This document shows positions 7,769 to 15,769 of a DNA stretch of 64,000 bases, one piece after another. The number at the start of each line of letters is the position of its first letter. The stretch's first letter is position 1. The position numbers and the translations under genes are program-made. The notes under the pieces are model-generated. The model ran no database searches. It was not told the DNA's origin and was given only the letters and a program-made list of their open reading frames with translations. The stretch is taken from NCBI RefSeq assembly GCF_022179185.1, contig NZ_BPQJ01000003.1:26359-90358 (forward strand), given 5' to 3'. Origin of the DNA: Methylobacterium frigidaeris. GTDB taxonomy: Bacteria; Pseudomonadota; Alphaproteobacteria; Rhizobiales; Beijerinckiaceae.

Positions 7769-8863
7769 TCAGCCCTTCGCTGCAAGACTCCCCGCTGCCA
7801 GAAGCCCCACCGCCACTGCCGGCCCGCAGGTCGACGCGAAGGCGGCGGCCTCGGGGGCGAGGCGCGGCGCGATCAGGTCCGACAGATCCTCCATCGGGCG
7901 CCCGAGGCGCGTGGCGAGCCTGGCGGCGGCGAAGCGGCCGGCGCCGCAGATCACCACCGACGCCTCATCGGACAGCTCGCCGCGGGACAGGACCAGGCCG
8001 GCGGCGTCGTGCAGCAGGCGCAGCTGGGCCTCGGCGAAGAAGCCGGCGAGCCGCGCCCAGTCGGCCCCCGTGCCCTCGTGACGGTCGCGGCCGATCATCC
8101 GGGCGAGGCGGATCTCGGTCTCGAGGATCGACTTGCCCTTGAGGTCGGCGCTGTCCTGCTGGTCCTCCGCCTCCGGCAGCAGGCCCAGCAGGCGGTAGGC
8201 GTCGGCCGTGGTGGCGAAGCACTCGGCCATCAGCGCCGTGCGCCGGCCGCGGAACGGCGCGGTCCGGGACAGGGCCAGGATTGGCGTGCGCACCACCCCG
8301 GTATAGACCAACTCCCCCGTCTCGAGCCGCTCGGCGTCGCTGTACCCGATCGCCCGGGGTTGCCCGTCCCGGATCGGGATCAGGTCGGCGGTGGTCGAGC
8401 CGATATCGACGAGGAGCGCGTCCGGCCGCAGGGTGCCGACCAGGGCGGCGGTGGCGTGCCAGTTGGCGCTGGCGATGTCGGGCGCGCAGGGTACCGCCGC
8501 GTCGGGGGCGACGAAGCCGGAGCGTCCGGCATAGATCGCGACCTCGCCTGTCAGGTGCCCGGCGGCCCAGGCGGCGAGCTGCGCCACGCCGTCGGCGCGG
8601 TCGGCGAAGCAGTCGGTCAATTCGCCCGTCATCGTGACGGCGTGGCGGGCGGGCTCGCGGGCCCAGCCCGGCAGGGCGGCGAAGGTGGCGTCGAGGGCCG
8701 GCAGGCCGTTCCAGAGCGGGCACGGCGCCTGCACCACCGCTTGCACGCGGCCACCTTCGACCAGCGCCGCCTTGACATGGACCCCGCCGAGGTCCCAGCC
8801 GATGACGCGACGGAGCGAGGCGGAGGGATGGGGATGGGTCACGATCGGATCTCGCACGGACAT
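7769..8863 (-). CDS. H4MPT-linked C1 pathway protein, MfnF-like (hydantoinase/oxoprolinase fold)
   Basis: 364 residues with an ASKHA-type N-terminus (VIGWDLGGVHVKAALVEGG), a second nucleotide/metal motif (LLVDIGSTTADLIPI) and a C-terminal VICGAGRFAAARLATRLGR. This is the family found only in organisms with H4MPT-linked C1 transfer. Archaeal MfnF of the same family joins the aminomethylfuran diphosphate to gamma-glutamyl-tyramine in methanofuran synthesis, so a methylofuran role is likely but inferred. The ATG at 8863 lies only 17 bases from the divergent HisA-like start; a GTG about 21 bases inside is an alternative. Confidence 0.85.
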   Translation of the reverse strand: MSVRDPIVTHPHPSASLRRVIGWDLGGVHVKAALVEGGRVQAVVQAPCPLWNGLPALDATFAALPGWAREPARHAVTMTGELTDCFADRADGVAQLAAWAAGHLTGEVAIYAGRSGFVAPDAAVPCAPDIASANWHATAALVGTLRPDALLVDIGSTTADLIPIRDGQPRAIGYSDAERLETGELVYTGVVRTPILALSRTAPFRGRRTALMAECFATTADAYRLLGLLPEAEDQQDSADLKGKSILETEIRLARMIGRDRHEGTGADWARLAGFFAEAQLRLLHDAAGLVLSRGELSDEASVVICGAGRFAAARLATRLGRPMEDLSDLIAPRLAPEAAAFASTCGPAVAVGLLAAGSLAAKG

Positions 8864-8880
8864 GGTCGGGGCGGGGTGGC

Positions 8881-9579
8881 ATGAGCGGACCGAGCTTCGC
8901 AACCCGGACCGAGGTGGTGCCGGTCCTCGACCTGCGCGGCGGCGTCGTGGTGCGGGCCCGGGCCGGCGACCGTGAACGCTATGCGCCGATCGTGACCCCC
9001 CTCAGCCCCGGTCCCGCCCCCGCCGACGTGGCGCGCGGCCTCCTCGCGGCCTGGCCTGCGCGCCGGCTCTACGTCGCCGATCTCGACGCGATCATGGACG
9101 GGACCCCGCCCGACCTCGGCTCTCTACGGGCGATCGCGGCGGCCTGCCCGGGGGTGGAGCTGTGGGTCGATGCCGGCTTCGCGACCGAGGACGGCGTCGC
9201 GGCGTTCCTGGAAACGGGCCTCGGGCGGCCGGTGCTCGGCAGCGAGAGCCAGGCCGATGCGGCCCTGGTGCGCCGGCTCGGCCCCGCGGCGGTGCTCTCC
9301 CTCGACAGCCGCGACGGCGCGCCCCTTGGCGCCCTGGAGCTGCACGAGGATGCCTCTTCCTGGCCGCCGGAGGTGATCGTGATGACGCTGTCGCGGGTCG
9401 GCAGCGGCGCGGGGCCGGATCTTGCCGGGCTTGCCGCTCTCAAGGCGCGCGCGAAGCGGACGGCCTTCTACGCCGCCGGTGGCCTGCGCGGGCCGGAGGA
9501 CCTGCCGGCCCTGGAGCAGGCGGGCGCCGCCGGGGTGCTGGTCGCGAGCGCGATCCATGACGGGCGGCTGCGGGCCTGA
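8881..9579 (+). CDS. HisA/HisF-related TIM-barrel protein of the C1 cluster
   Basis: 232 residues resembling HisA at several points: VVPVLDLRGGVVVRARAGDR at the start, RRLYVADLDAIM, VELWVDAGFAT, and a C-terminal phosphate-binding-like GGLRGPEDLPAL then GAAGVLVASAIHDGRL. This is a HisA-related subfamily that travels with H4MPT/methylofuran genes rather than histidine genes; no his gene is nearby. A role in methylofuran or H4MPT assembly is the best inference and its reaction is not known to me. It starts 17 bases from the divergent MfnF-like gene and ends at a strong hairpin shared with fae. Confidence 0.82.
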   Translation: MSGPSFATRTEVVPVLDLRGGVVVRARAGDRERYAPIVTPLSPGPAPADVARGLLAAWPARRLYVADLDAIMDGTPPDLGSLRAIAAACPGVELWVDAGFATEDGVAAFLETGLGRPVLGSESQADAALVRRLGPAAVLSLDSRDGAPLGALELHEDASSWPPEVIVMTLSRVGSGAGPDLAGLAALKARAKRTAFYAAGGLRGPEDLPALEQAGAAGVLVASAIHDGRLRA

Positions 9580-9587
9580 CACGGGAA

Positions 9588-9613
9588 GGGAGGGCCCCGG
9601 TCAGGGCCCTCCC
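9588..9613. terminator. Perfect 10-bp stem terminator between convergent genes
   Basis: GGGAGGGCCC (9588-9597), a 6-base loop, and GGGCCCTCCC (9604-9613) form a perfect GC-only hairpin nine bases after the HisA-like stop. It is also downstream of fae on the other strand. Its location between convergent genes fits a bidirectional terminator, though no U-run follows. Confidence 0.7.
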
Positions 9614-9623
9614 GATCATGCAC

Positions 9624-9728
9624 TCAGCGTCCGAGGAAGATGGAGGCCAGTCGCTGGAACAGCCCCTGCGGCGGAGGCGGCGGGGGCGGCGGGGGAGGCG
9701 CCGCTGACTGTTCCGGACGGTTTCCTGT
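9624..9728 (-). other. In-frame polyproline reading frame directly behind the fae stop
   Basis: Immediately after the fae TAG (9731-9729) the same frame stays open for 34 codons to a TGA at 9626-9624. It encodes TGNRPEQSAA, ten prolines, then QGLFQRLASIFLGR. There is no start codon in the frame, so it could only be made by readthrough or be relic sequence. The Pro-run and amphipathic end look protein-like, but high GC makes long open frames common. Confidence 0.3.
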
Positions 9729-10244
9729 CTAAGCGACGTTCGCCGCGAAGGGGTGCTGGGCGGTCTTGTACTGCTGCGTGACCTCGGCGGCGGTCGGCGT
9801 GCCCTTGATGGCGCGCTGGATCGACAGCTTCGTGGCCTCGTAGTTGTACTTCTCGATCTTGGCGTCGTCCGCGGCTTCCCAGTGGATGAACACGCCGACC
9901 AGGATGTAGAGGTCGTCGGCCTCGTTGGCCGGGATGATGCCCTCGGCGACGCAGTCCTGCACCGCCTTGGCGACGGCGTGCTGGGCCGGGCCGAACATCT
10001 GGACGGCCTGGCGGGCGTCGTTGATGGTGACCTTGTTGAACAGCAGGGTGTTGGGCTTGCACGGCAGGTTCGGCGCCACCACCGCGAGCAGGCTGGTGAA
10101 GCCGTGCTTGTTGTTGGTCAGGCTGTTGCAGAACGCCGTCTCGGCGGCGCTGCCGCGCGGGCCGATGATGAGGTCGATATGCGCCACCTCGTTGCCGTCA
10201 CCGACGAGGGCTTCGCCCACCATCACCTTATTGATCGTCGCCAT
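9729..10244 (-). CDS. fae: Formaldehyde-activating enzyme
   Basis: 171 residues. Fae condenses formaldehyde with H4MPT to methylene-H4MPT in the cytoplasm, the entry step of the formaldehyde oxidation route. The sequence is the classic Fae from start to end: [20 protein letters not shown] with the conserved His22, [32 protein letters not shown] and a C-terminal HPFAANVA. The ATG at 10244 is chosen because a longer upstream frame adds 50 non-conserved residues and GGGAGAA lies about 9 bases before this ATG. It is last in the mtdB-orf17-mch-orf7-orf5-fae row but is separated by 250 bases from orf5, so it probably has its own promoter for high expression. Confidence 0.97.
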   Translation of the reverse strand: MATINKVMVGEALVGDGNEVAHIDLIIGPRGSAAETAFCNSLTNNKHGFTSLLAVVAPNLPCKPNTLLFNKVTINDARQAVQMFGPAQHAVAKAVQDCVAEGIIPANEADDLYILVGVFIHWEAADDAKIEKYNYEATKLSIQRAIKGTPTAAEVTQQYKTAQHPFAANVA

Positions 10245-10495
10245 GTGGGGGTTCTCCCAGGTGTCGATAAGGTTAACCGGCCGCCGGAACAATGCGGCTC
10301 GGCCCCGCCATCCTTGCTGTCGGCGTTCAGCGTGAAGCCGAACCGGTTGTCTGGATAGCGGCCGGACACTACAGCGCCGCTGAACCGTGAACAAGTCGGC
10401 TGGCCCGGTACAATGGTCCAGTCCGGCCCTGAAGCCCGCAAACGAGCCGCATCGGGACTAGGACTTATTGGCGGGTTGCATCGACGGCAGTGCCT

Positions 10496-11344
10496 CTACC
10501 CCTTCAGGCGCCCGAGGGCGTCGAGGAACAGGGTCGCCACGGTGAGATCGGCGCTGGTGCCGGGGTTGAGGCCCGCTTTCTTGAGGGCCGAATCGTGGGC
10601 GAGCAAGGCCGCCCGCGCGCCCTCCCCGAGGATGAGCCCGCCCAGGGCGGCCTCGGCTTCCGCCCGCACCCGCTCTGCCACGACGGGGCCGAACTTGCGG
10701 GCGATGTGGCTGTCGGGAAAGCCGATCAGGAAGGCGAGATGGACCGCCGTGGTGGTCCACGGCTCGGGCAGGCCCGCGGCGCGCGCCGCCGCCAGGGCCG
10801 CAAGACCGGTCGCGAACAGGTCTTCGAACCCGGTGACGTAGGCCCTGGCGATGCGGTCGCGCGCCGCCGCCTCGCCCATGGCGGCGAGGAACGGCGGCGG
10901 CGGGCCGCCCGCCGTCACGTCGTGTCGCTCTGCCCGCCCGAGCCCGCCGGGGCTGGCGAGCCGGATCGCCGCGTAGAGGCCGGCGGCGTCCGCGTCGTCG
11001 AGGCCTGCCAGCACCGCCGCGAGGCCCGCGCGCAGCGGGCCGGGCTGCTCCGCCGCGGCGGCGAGCGGCGCGCAGAGCAGCACGATGCCGAGATTGGTGT
11101 TCTGGCCGACCCCTGCGCGGGTGGCGGCGACCGCGCCCTCGATCCGCGCCCCGACCCGGGCGCCCGCCGCCGCGAGAGGCGGGGCGGAGAGCGCCGCGCT
11201 CGCTTCGAAATCCGCGACGCTCATCCGGTGGCCGGCGGCGTGGACGTGGACGTTGCCGGGCTTGATCGCCGCGAGCTCCGCCCGGCAGGCGGCGAGATAG
11301 GCCTCGGCGATCGCCTCCGGGCGCAGCGCGGATTCGCGTCCCAT
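10496..11344 (-). CDS. Orf5, CitG-like triphosphoribosyl-dephospho-CoA synthase family protein
   Basis: 282 residues. CitG-family motifs include YLAACRAELAAIKPGNVHVH and GVGQNTNLGIVLLCAPLA, with HDVTAGGPPP further on. CitG makes a triphosphoribosyl adduct in citrate lyase, but this branch (Orf5) is conserved in H4MPT clusters and genetically linked to cofactor synthesis, probably transferring a ribosyl phosphate unit. The ATG at 11344 overlaps the orf7 stop by one base (TGATG), so the two are translationally coupled. Substrate remains inferred. Confidence 0.88.
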   Translation of the reverse strand: MGRESALRPEAIAEAYLAACRAELAAIKPGNVHVHAAGHRMSVADFEASAALSAPPLAAAGARVGARIEGAVAATRAGVGQNTNLGIVLLCAPLAAAAEQPGPLRAGLAAVLAGLDDADAAGLYAAIRLASPGGLGRAERHDVTAGGPPPPFLAAMGEAAARDRIARAYVTGFEDLFATGLAALAAARAAGLPEPWTTTAVHLAFLIGFPDSHIARKFGPVVAERVRAEAEAALGGLILGEGARAALLAHDSALKKAGLNPGTSADLTVATLFLDALGRLKG

Positions 11345-12261
11345 CACGCCGGCCTGGCGACCGCGAGACGCGGCCCGTGCCCGGCCCGTACCGCCGCCAG
11401 GAAGCCGGTCGCGATCTCCCGGGCGATGTCGACCGGCGTCACCTGCTGCAGGCCCGACCAGGCCGGCATGCTGTTGACCTCGAGCACCTGGAAGCCGCCC
11501 TCCCCGTCCTCGACGAGGTCGACCCCCGTGTAGCTGCAGCCGACCGCCGCGGCGGCCTGCTCCGCCAGCTCCGCGGCCCGGGCCGGCGGGCGCCAGGGCA
11601 GCGGCCGGCCGCCGCGGTGGACGTTGGTGATCCAGCCGTCGCCCTGGCGGATCATCCCGGCGATGGCCCGGCCGGCGCAGACGAAGATCCGGTAATCCTG
11701 CCAGGCCCCGTCGCGCCGGGCGACGTAGCGCTGCAGGTAGTAGACCCGCCCGACCAGCTCCTCGGGCGGCAGCTCCTCCGGCCTGGAGATCAGCTGCAGC
11801 CCCTCGCCCTGCGAGCCGAACAGGGGCTTCAGCACCAGCGGCCTCCCGGGTGCAGCCTCCCGGGCCACCACCTCCGCGGCGGCCTCGCGGCGCGACAGCA
11901 CGAAGGTCTCCGGCGTCGCGATGCGGTGGCGGGCGAGCAGCAGGCTCGTCATCGCCTTGTCGACCGAGCGCTCGATGGCGGTCGGACTGTTCCACACCAC
12001 GGTGCCGGCGGCGACGAGCGCGTGGAGCGCGCCGAGCCGCATCGTCGTCGCCTCGAAGGTGCCGCCCGCGATGGTGCGCAGGAGCACGCCGTCCGGCAGG
12101 TCGCCGCCGAAGCCCGGCACGAGCAGGGGCTCCGGATGCCCGGTCTCGACCGTGACGTCGGCCAGCGAGAAGAGCCGAGGTGCCGCGCCTAGATCCGTCA
12201 AGGCGGCGAGAAGCTTTGCCTTGTGCCAGGCGCCATTATCGGCCGCGAGCCCGATCCGCAT
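11344..12261 (-). CDS. Orf7, RimK-like ATP-grasp ligase
   Basis: 305 residues with an ATP-grasp fold: PLVLKPLFGSQGEGLQLI (nucleotide lid), YYLQRYVARRDGAWQDYRIF, a metal-binding end GVDLVEDGEGGFQVLEVNSM. RimK-type ligases join glutamate or related amino acids to carboxylates. The archaeal relative MptN adds glutamate to H4MPT, so a terminal amino-acid addition to the pterin or furan cofactor is a reasonable inference. It lies 10 bases after mch and overlaps orf5, within the conserved Methylobacterium mch-orf7-orf5 block. Confidence 0.9.
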   Translation of the reverse strand: MRIGLAADNGAWHKAKLLAALTDLGAAPRLFSLADVTVETGHPEPLLVPGFGGDLPDGVLLRTIAGGTFEATTMRLGALHALVAAGTVVWNSPTAIERSVDKAMTSLLLARHRIATPETFVLSRREAAAEVVAREAAPGRPLVLKPLFGSQGEGLQLISRPEELPPEELVGRVYYLQRYVARRDGAWQDYRIFVCAGRAIAGMIRQGDGWITNVHRGGRPLPWRPPARAAELAEQAAAAVGCSYTGVDLVEDGEGGFQVLEVNSMPAWSGLQQVTPVDIAREIATGFLAAVRAGHGPRLAVARPA

Positions 12262-12271
12262 GGGGCTCCCC

Positions 12272-13252
12272 TCAGGCGAAGGAGCGCGCGACCAGCTCCG
12301 GGACCAGCCGGCCGGCCCGGTGGCTGTGACCGGAGCGCAGCGAGGTCACCACCACCTCGGCCGGGCTGAACAGGTGCTTGTCGATGGCGTAGAAATCGCC
12401 GTTGAAGCGGGCGAAGATCTCCGCGAAGGGCGCGCCGTGGTCGCGCGAGGTGGTGCTCGGCAGGGCCTCGGCCAGAGCCTTGGCGTCGGCGTCGTCGGCC
12501 TCGACGAAGAGCTGCACCCGCCCGCCATAGATGATCGCGTCGTTGGTGCGGCCCATCGCCTGGATGAAGTCCGGATGCGGCGGGCTCAGCGGCGCGGCAC
12601 CAAGCCCGTCGACGATGGCGTTCAGGTCGAACCCGACCGAATGGGCCTTGTGCAGGGCGACCTCCAGCACCCGCGCGACCACCTGGGTCGCGCCGGCGAG
12701 GCTCTGGGTCGGGGCGTACACGAAGGTGACGTCGGCGGGCTGGACGCCTGCTGCGGCCGCCACCTTGGCGGTGACGGAGGCTGGCGGCGGGCTGCCCGAT
12801 TCGAGCACCAGGGCGACGCGCGGGGCCGCATCGCGATAGGCCAGCTCCTCGAACAGGTGCTCGACGGCCGCCGCCGCCCGGCCGGGACCGGAGCCGAGGG
12901 CGAAGAAGCCCGAATCGCCCTCCTCGTCGGCGAGGTTCCAGCCGGCATACTGGCTGCCGAGGCAGGCGAGCACCGGGTCGGTGCTGTGCACGGTCAGGGT
13001 GAAGGGCCAGGCCTCGAGGGGGCCTGAGGGACCCACCGTCACGGTGCCGAGGCCGCCCAGGCAGATCTCGGCGATGCGCCGCCCGGCCTCGACGGATCCC
13101 CGCGCGCCCGCTCCGGCATCGATCAGCCGCGCCCCGTCCGGCGCCCGCGTCACGGCGAGCCGCAACCGGGCCGCGTCGGCGGCCAGGGCCTCGACCAGGG
13201 GAGCGGCGAGCGCGTTCACGCTCGGGCGGGACGGGGTGGTGGATGAACTCAT
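12272..13252 (-). CDS. mch: Methenyltetrahydromethanopterin cyclohydrolase
   Basis: 326 residues, the standard Mch length. It hydrolyses methenyl-H4MPT to formyl-H4MPT, between MtdB and Fhc. Conserved blocks are seen throughout: [78 protein letters not shown] and [11 protein letters not shown]. The ATG at 13252 begins [17 protein letters not shown] 283-base gap with palindromic repeats separates it from orf17, so it may have its own promoter. Confidence 0.97.
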   Translation of the reverse strand: MSSSTTPSRPSVNALAAPLVEALAADAARLRLAVTRAPDGARLIDAGAGARGSVEAGRRIAEICLGGLGTVTVGPSGPLEAWPFTLTVHSTDPVLACLGSQYAGWNLADEEGDSGFFALGSGPGRAAAAVEHLFEELAYRDAAPRVALVLESGSPPPASVTAKVAAAAGVQPADVTFVYAPTQSLAGATQVVARVLEVALHKAHSVGFDLNAIVDGLGAAPLSPPHPDFIQAMGRTNDAIIYGGRVQLFVEADDADAKALAEALPSTTSRDHGAPFAEIFARFNGDFYAIDKHLFSPAEVVVTSLRSGHSHRAGRLVPELVARSFA

Positions 13253-13340
13253 CGGGTTAACTCCCTCGGGCCGGAGCGGGGTGGTGCCCCGCGGCGGCCG
13301 GTCAGACCGGTCGGGGTCTGTGGCCCCGTTAGGTGGCAGG

Positions 13341-13427
13341 CGCGGGATCCCCTCTCCCGCTCGGGTCGGGCTGTTCGGGGAAAGGAGTGGCGCGGGTCCC
13401 CTTCTCGCGTGTGGCAGAGGGTTGGGG
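13341..13427. repeat. Dispersed palindromic repeat family A, two adjacent copies upstream of mch
   Basis: Copy 1 (13341-13365) begins CGCGGGATCCCCTCTCCC. Copy 2 (13391-13427) begins CGCGGGTCCCCTTCTCGCG and ends in GGTTGGGG. Related copies occur at 13523-13570 (inverted), 41693-41744 and 53485-53524. The shared core is CCCCTCTTCC-N-CG-N-GAGAGGGGATCCCGCG or its complement, capable of forming a hairpin. All copies are intergenic or at gene ends. Confidence 0.75.
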
Positions 13428-13522
13428 CGATCGAAGATCGCGCGTGAGGGTGGCGCGCTTCAGTGTAGAGCGGTGACCGTCGTGCTGGCAGCTCGACGCT
13501 TCGTGCTTGATCCTGAACCGCG

Positions 13523-13570
13523 CCAACCCTCACCCCTACCCCTCTTCCACACGCGAGAGGGGATCCCGCG
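13523..13570. repeat. Palindromic repeat family A copy forming the 3' end of orf17
   Basis: CCAACCCTC, then CCCCTCTTCCACACGCGAG followed by AGGGGATCCCGCG. It is an inverted counterpart of the 13391-13427 copy, so a large stem could form around the mch upstream region. Reading on the minus strand, it supplies the last codons (RDPLSRVEEG) and the stop of orf17 at 13536. Confidence 0.75.
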
Positions 13571-14732
13571 ATACTCCGTCGAGCATGGAGCGGCGGCTGG
13601 CGAAAGCCAATGCGGTGTCAGTCGTTCCCTCCAGCCGCGCCCGCAGCTCCGCCGCCCGCATCGCGACGGCGCGCCGGGCCGCGCCCGCATCCGCTCCCTC
13701 GGCCAGCACCGTGCAGATCGGCGCCCCGGCCTCGACGCGGCTCCCGGCCGGCGGGCGGTCCATCGTCCAGTCGGGCCAGTCGAGGAACGGCACCGCGGAG
13801 ATCTCGTGATCGGCGTAGAGGATCTCGGTCGCGGCGGCGCCCGGGAGGACTGACCGATGCTCCGGCAGCCGGCCGCCGGCCGCCGCCAGGTGGGCGGCGA
13901 AGAGCGGCACGGGCCCGCGATCGAGGACGTCCAGGGTGGCGCCGGGTCGGGGATTGATCTCGAGCAGCCACCAGGCCTCGCCATCGACGAGAAGGTCGGC
14001 ACTGACGAGGCCGCGGAGCCCGGTGGCGACGGTGAGACCGGCCAGCGCCCGCTCCGCTGCCTGCTGCACCGCAGGCGGCAGCGCGGCCGGCCCGGCGGCG
14101 CCGGCGTAGCGGAACGGCCGGCCGGGTCCGGGCGCCGTCCACTGCTCCGTCACCGCCAGGACGGCGATGGTGCGGCCGTCGACCAGCGCGTTGAGGGAGC
14201 GGGGCCGGCCCGGCACGCGACGCTGGAGATAGGCCCCCGCCGGGAGCCGGCCCGGCCCGGCCGGGCGGATATGGCCGCCGCCCGAGGCCCCGCGCCGCTT
14301 CATCAGCCAGGCCTCGGGATCCGGCACCGGCGCGAGGGCGATCTCCGGATGCGGGATGCTGAGGCGCGCGCACAGGGACGCGAAGCCGGCCGGATCCTTG
14401 AGCGCCGAGACGGCCTCCGGCGCGGCGCCGAGCAGCCGGAAGCGCTTGGCGAGCCGCCGCATCAGCCCCGGCGCGCCCTCGAAGCCTGAGCCGAGGACGA
14501 GGCCGACGGGGGCACCCGCCTCCGCCGCGAGGCTCGACAAGGCCGCCTCCACGCCCCGGGTTCCCGGTCCGGCGCCGAGTCGGCCGGACACGCGGCGGTA
14601 GCCGGCGGCGAGCGCGCGGGTGTCCGCGTCGCCGAACAGGTCGGCGACGAAGGGGCTGTAGCCGGCGCGCCGCGCCGCGGCGGCGAGTGCCCGGCCCGAT
14701 TGCGCCGCGATCAGGACCGCCCGAGCCGTCAC
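13536..14732 (-). CDS. Orf17, ATP-grasp ligase of the methylofuran/H4MPT cluster
   Basis: 398 residues. An N-terminal Rossmann-like region (RAVLIAAQSGRALAAAARRA) precedes an ATP-grasp core with WLMKRRGASGGGHIRPAG, a lid region, and the metal/carboxylate site WWLLEINPRPGATLDVLD. Archaeal MfnD (tyramine-glutamate ligase) is an ATP-grasp protein of comparable context, so Orf17 may supply the glutamylated side chain of methylofuran; this is inference. The start overlaps the mtdB stop by 4 bases (ATGA). The C-terminal ten residues are encoded by a dispersed palindromic repeat, so the native end was probably replaced or extended. Confidence 0.88.
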   Translation of the reverse strand: MTARAVLIAAQSGRALAAAARRAGYSPFVADLFGDADTRALAAGYRRVSGRLGAGPGTRGVEAALSSLAAEAGAPVGLVLGSGFEGAPGLMRRLAKRFRLLGAAPEAVSALKDPAGFASLCARLSIPHPEIALAPVPDPEAWLMKRRGASGGGHIRPAGPGRLPAGAYLQRRVPGRPRSLNALVDGRTIAVLAVTEQWTAPGPGRPFRYAGAAGPAALPPAVQQAAERALAGLTVATGLRGLVSADLLVDGEAWWLLEINPRPGATLDVLDRGPVPLFAAHLAAAGGRLPEHRSVLPGAAATEILYADHEISAVPFLDWPDWTMDRPPAGSRVEAGAPICTVLAEGADAGAARRAVAMRAAELRARLEGTTDTALAFASRRSMLDGVSRDPLSRVEEG

Positions 14733-15637
14733 GCCGCGGCGGTCCGGTCGGTGATCTCGACGGCGAGCCGGTAGGCCTCGCGGAAATCCAGGACGAGGGG
14801 CCGGTCGGCCTGGAGCAGGCGGCGGAACAGCCCGGCCTGGGTCCCGTACTTGACGTTGCCGATGGCGAGCGCCCCGATGCCGACGCCCCGCCCGCCCGGC
14901 AGGGGAACGGCGTCGGCGTGGACGTCGATCCCTGCGATGCCGGCCGGCGGCACGGCGTTGACGTCCGCGGCGACGAGGAGGCGGCCGGCCTGCGCGAGGT
15001 CCTCAGGACTCAGCACCTGCACGCCCGCGGCGGCGGCGGAGAGGATCACCTCCGCGTCCCGGGCTGCCGCGACGCGGCCCTCCCGGCTCGCGCCGTCCGC
15101 CGCCTCGACGGCGACCCCGAACCGCGCCCGCATGCCCTCGGCGATCGTCGCCACTCGCGCCCGGCCATTGTAACCGACGATGATCGGGTGCGCGCCCTCC
15201 TGCGCGGCGATCACCGCGGCGCAATAGGCGACGACGCCGGTGCCGCCGAAGATCGCGACGCGCTTCCCCGTCAACTCCTCGCCGAATTTGTCCCTCAGCG
15301 CCCGGCGCGTGCAGGCCACCATGGCGGCGCCGGTGGTGAAGGAGCCGGCCGGATCGGCGAAGACGTGGTTGGCGAAGGGCGGCACGAAGGCGCCGGTCGC
15401 GGCGTCCACCATGTCGAGGGCGGCTTCCGCGTTCTTGCCGCCGATGAAGATCGCCGTGCGGGTGCCGTCCTGCGGCGCGCGGGAGAAGATCGAGTCCTGG
15501 ACCAGCGGCACCACCTCGGCCAGTTCCACGCCGGTATAGGTCGAGACGACCTCGAATCCTGCATCCACCGCCATGTTCACGTCGAACGGGCTCATGTGCT
15601 TGAGCGGCGTCAGCATGTGCAGGATCGAGCGGGCCAT
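14729..15637 (-). CDS. mtdB: NAD(P)-dependent methylene-H4MPT dehydrogenase
   Basis: 302 residues. MtdB oxidises methylene-H4MPT to methenyl-H4MPT after Fae. The N-terminus (SILHMLTPLKHMSPFDVNMA) is typical of the MtdA/MtdB family. The dinucleotide site is GGTGVV at residues 131-136 within KRVAIFGGTGVVAYC. A C-terminal block has AADVNAVPPAGIAGID and GIGALAIGNVKYGTQ. GGAGGAG lies about 7 bases before the ATG. MtdB is chosen over MtdA because of the H4MPT context (mch, fae, orf17). It is first in the minus-strand row, so the main promoter should lie in 15638-15769. Confidence 0.94.
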   Translation of the reverse strand: MARSILHMLTPLKHMSPFDVNMAVDAGFEVVSTYTGVELAEVVPLVQDSIFSRAPQDGTRTAIFIGGKNAEAALDMVDAATGAFVPPFANHVFADPAGSFTTGAAMVACTRRALRDKFGEELTGKRVAIFGGTGVVAYCAAVIAAQEGAHPIIVGYNGRARVATIAEGMRARFGVAVEAADGASREGRVAAARDAEVILSAAAAGVQVLSPEDLAQAGRLLVAADVNAVPPAGIAGIDVHADAVPLPGGRGVGIGALAIGNVKYGTQAGLFRRLLQADRPLVLDFREAYRLAVEITDRTAAA

Positions 15638-15769
15638 CCGACATCTCCTCCGGGGCGGCGAACGTCGCGGCCGCTCGTCGGCAGCCCGGTTCGCGCTGAA
15701 AGTTCGGGTGTCGTCTCTACCTTTACGCCCGCCGGCGCCGCCTGTGGCCTGGACGTTGGTGGCAATCCG

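Noticed and set aside
8881..9579. Histidine biosynthesis gene hisA
   Set aside because: Only part of the barrel resembles HisA, no his genes are near, and the C1 cofactor context is strong.
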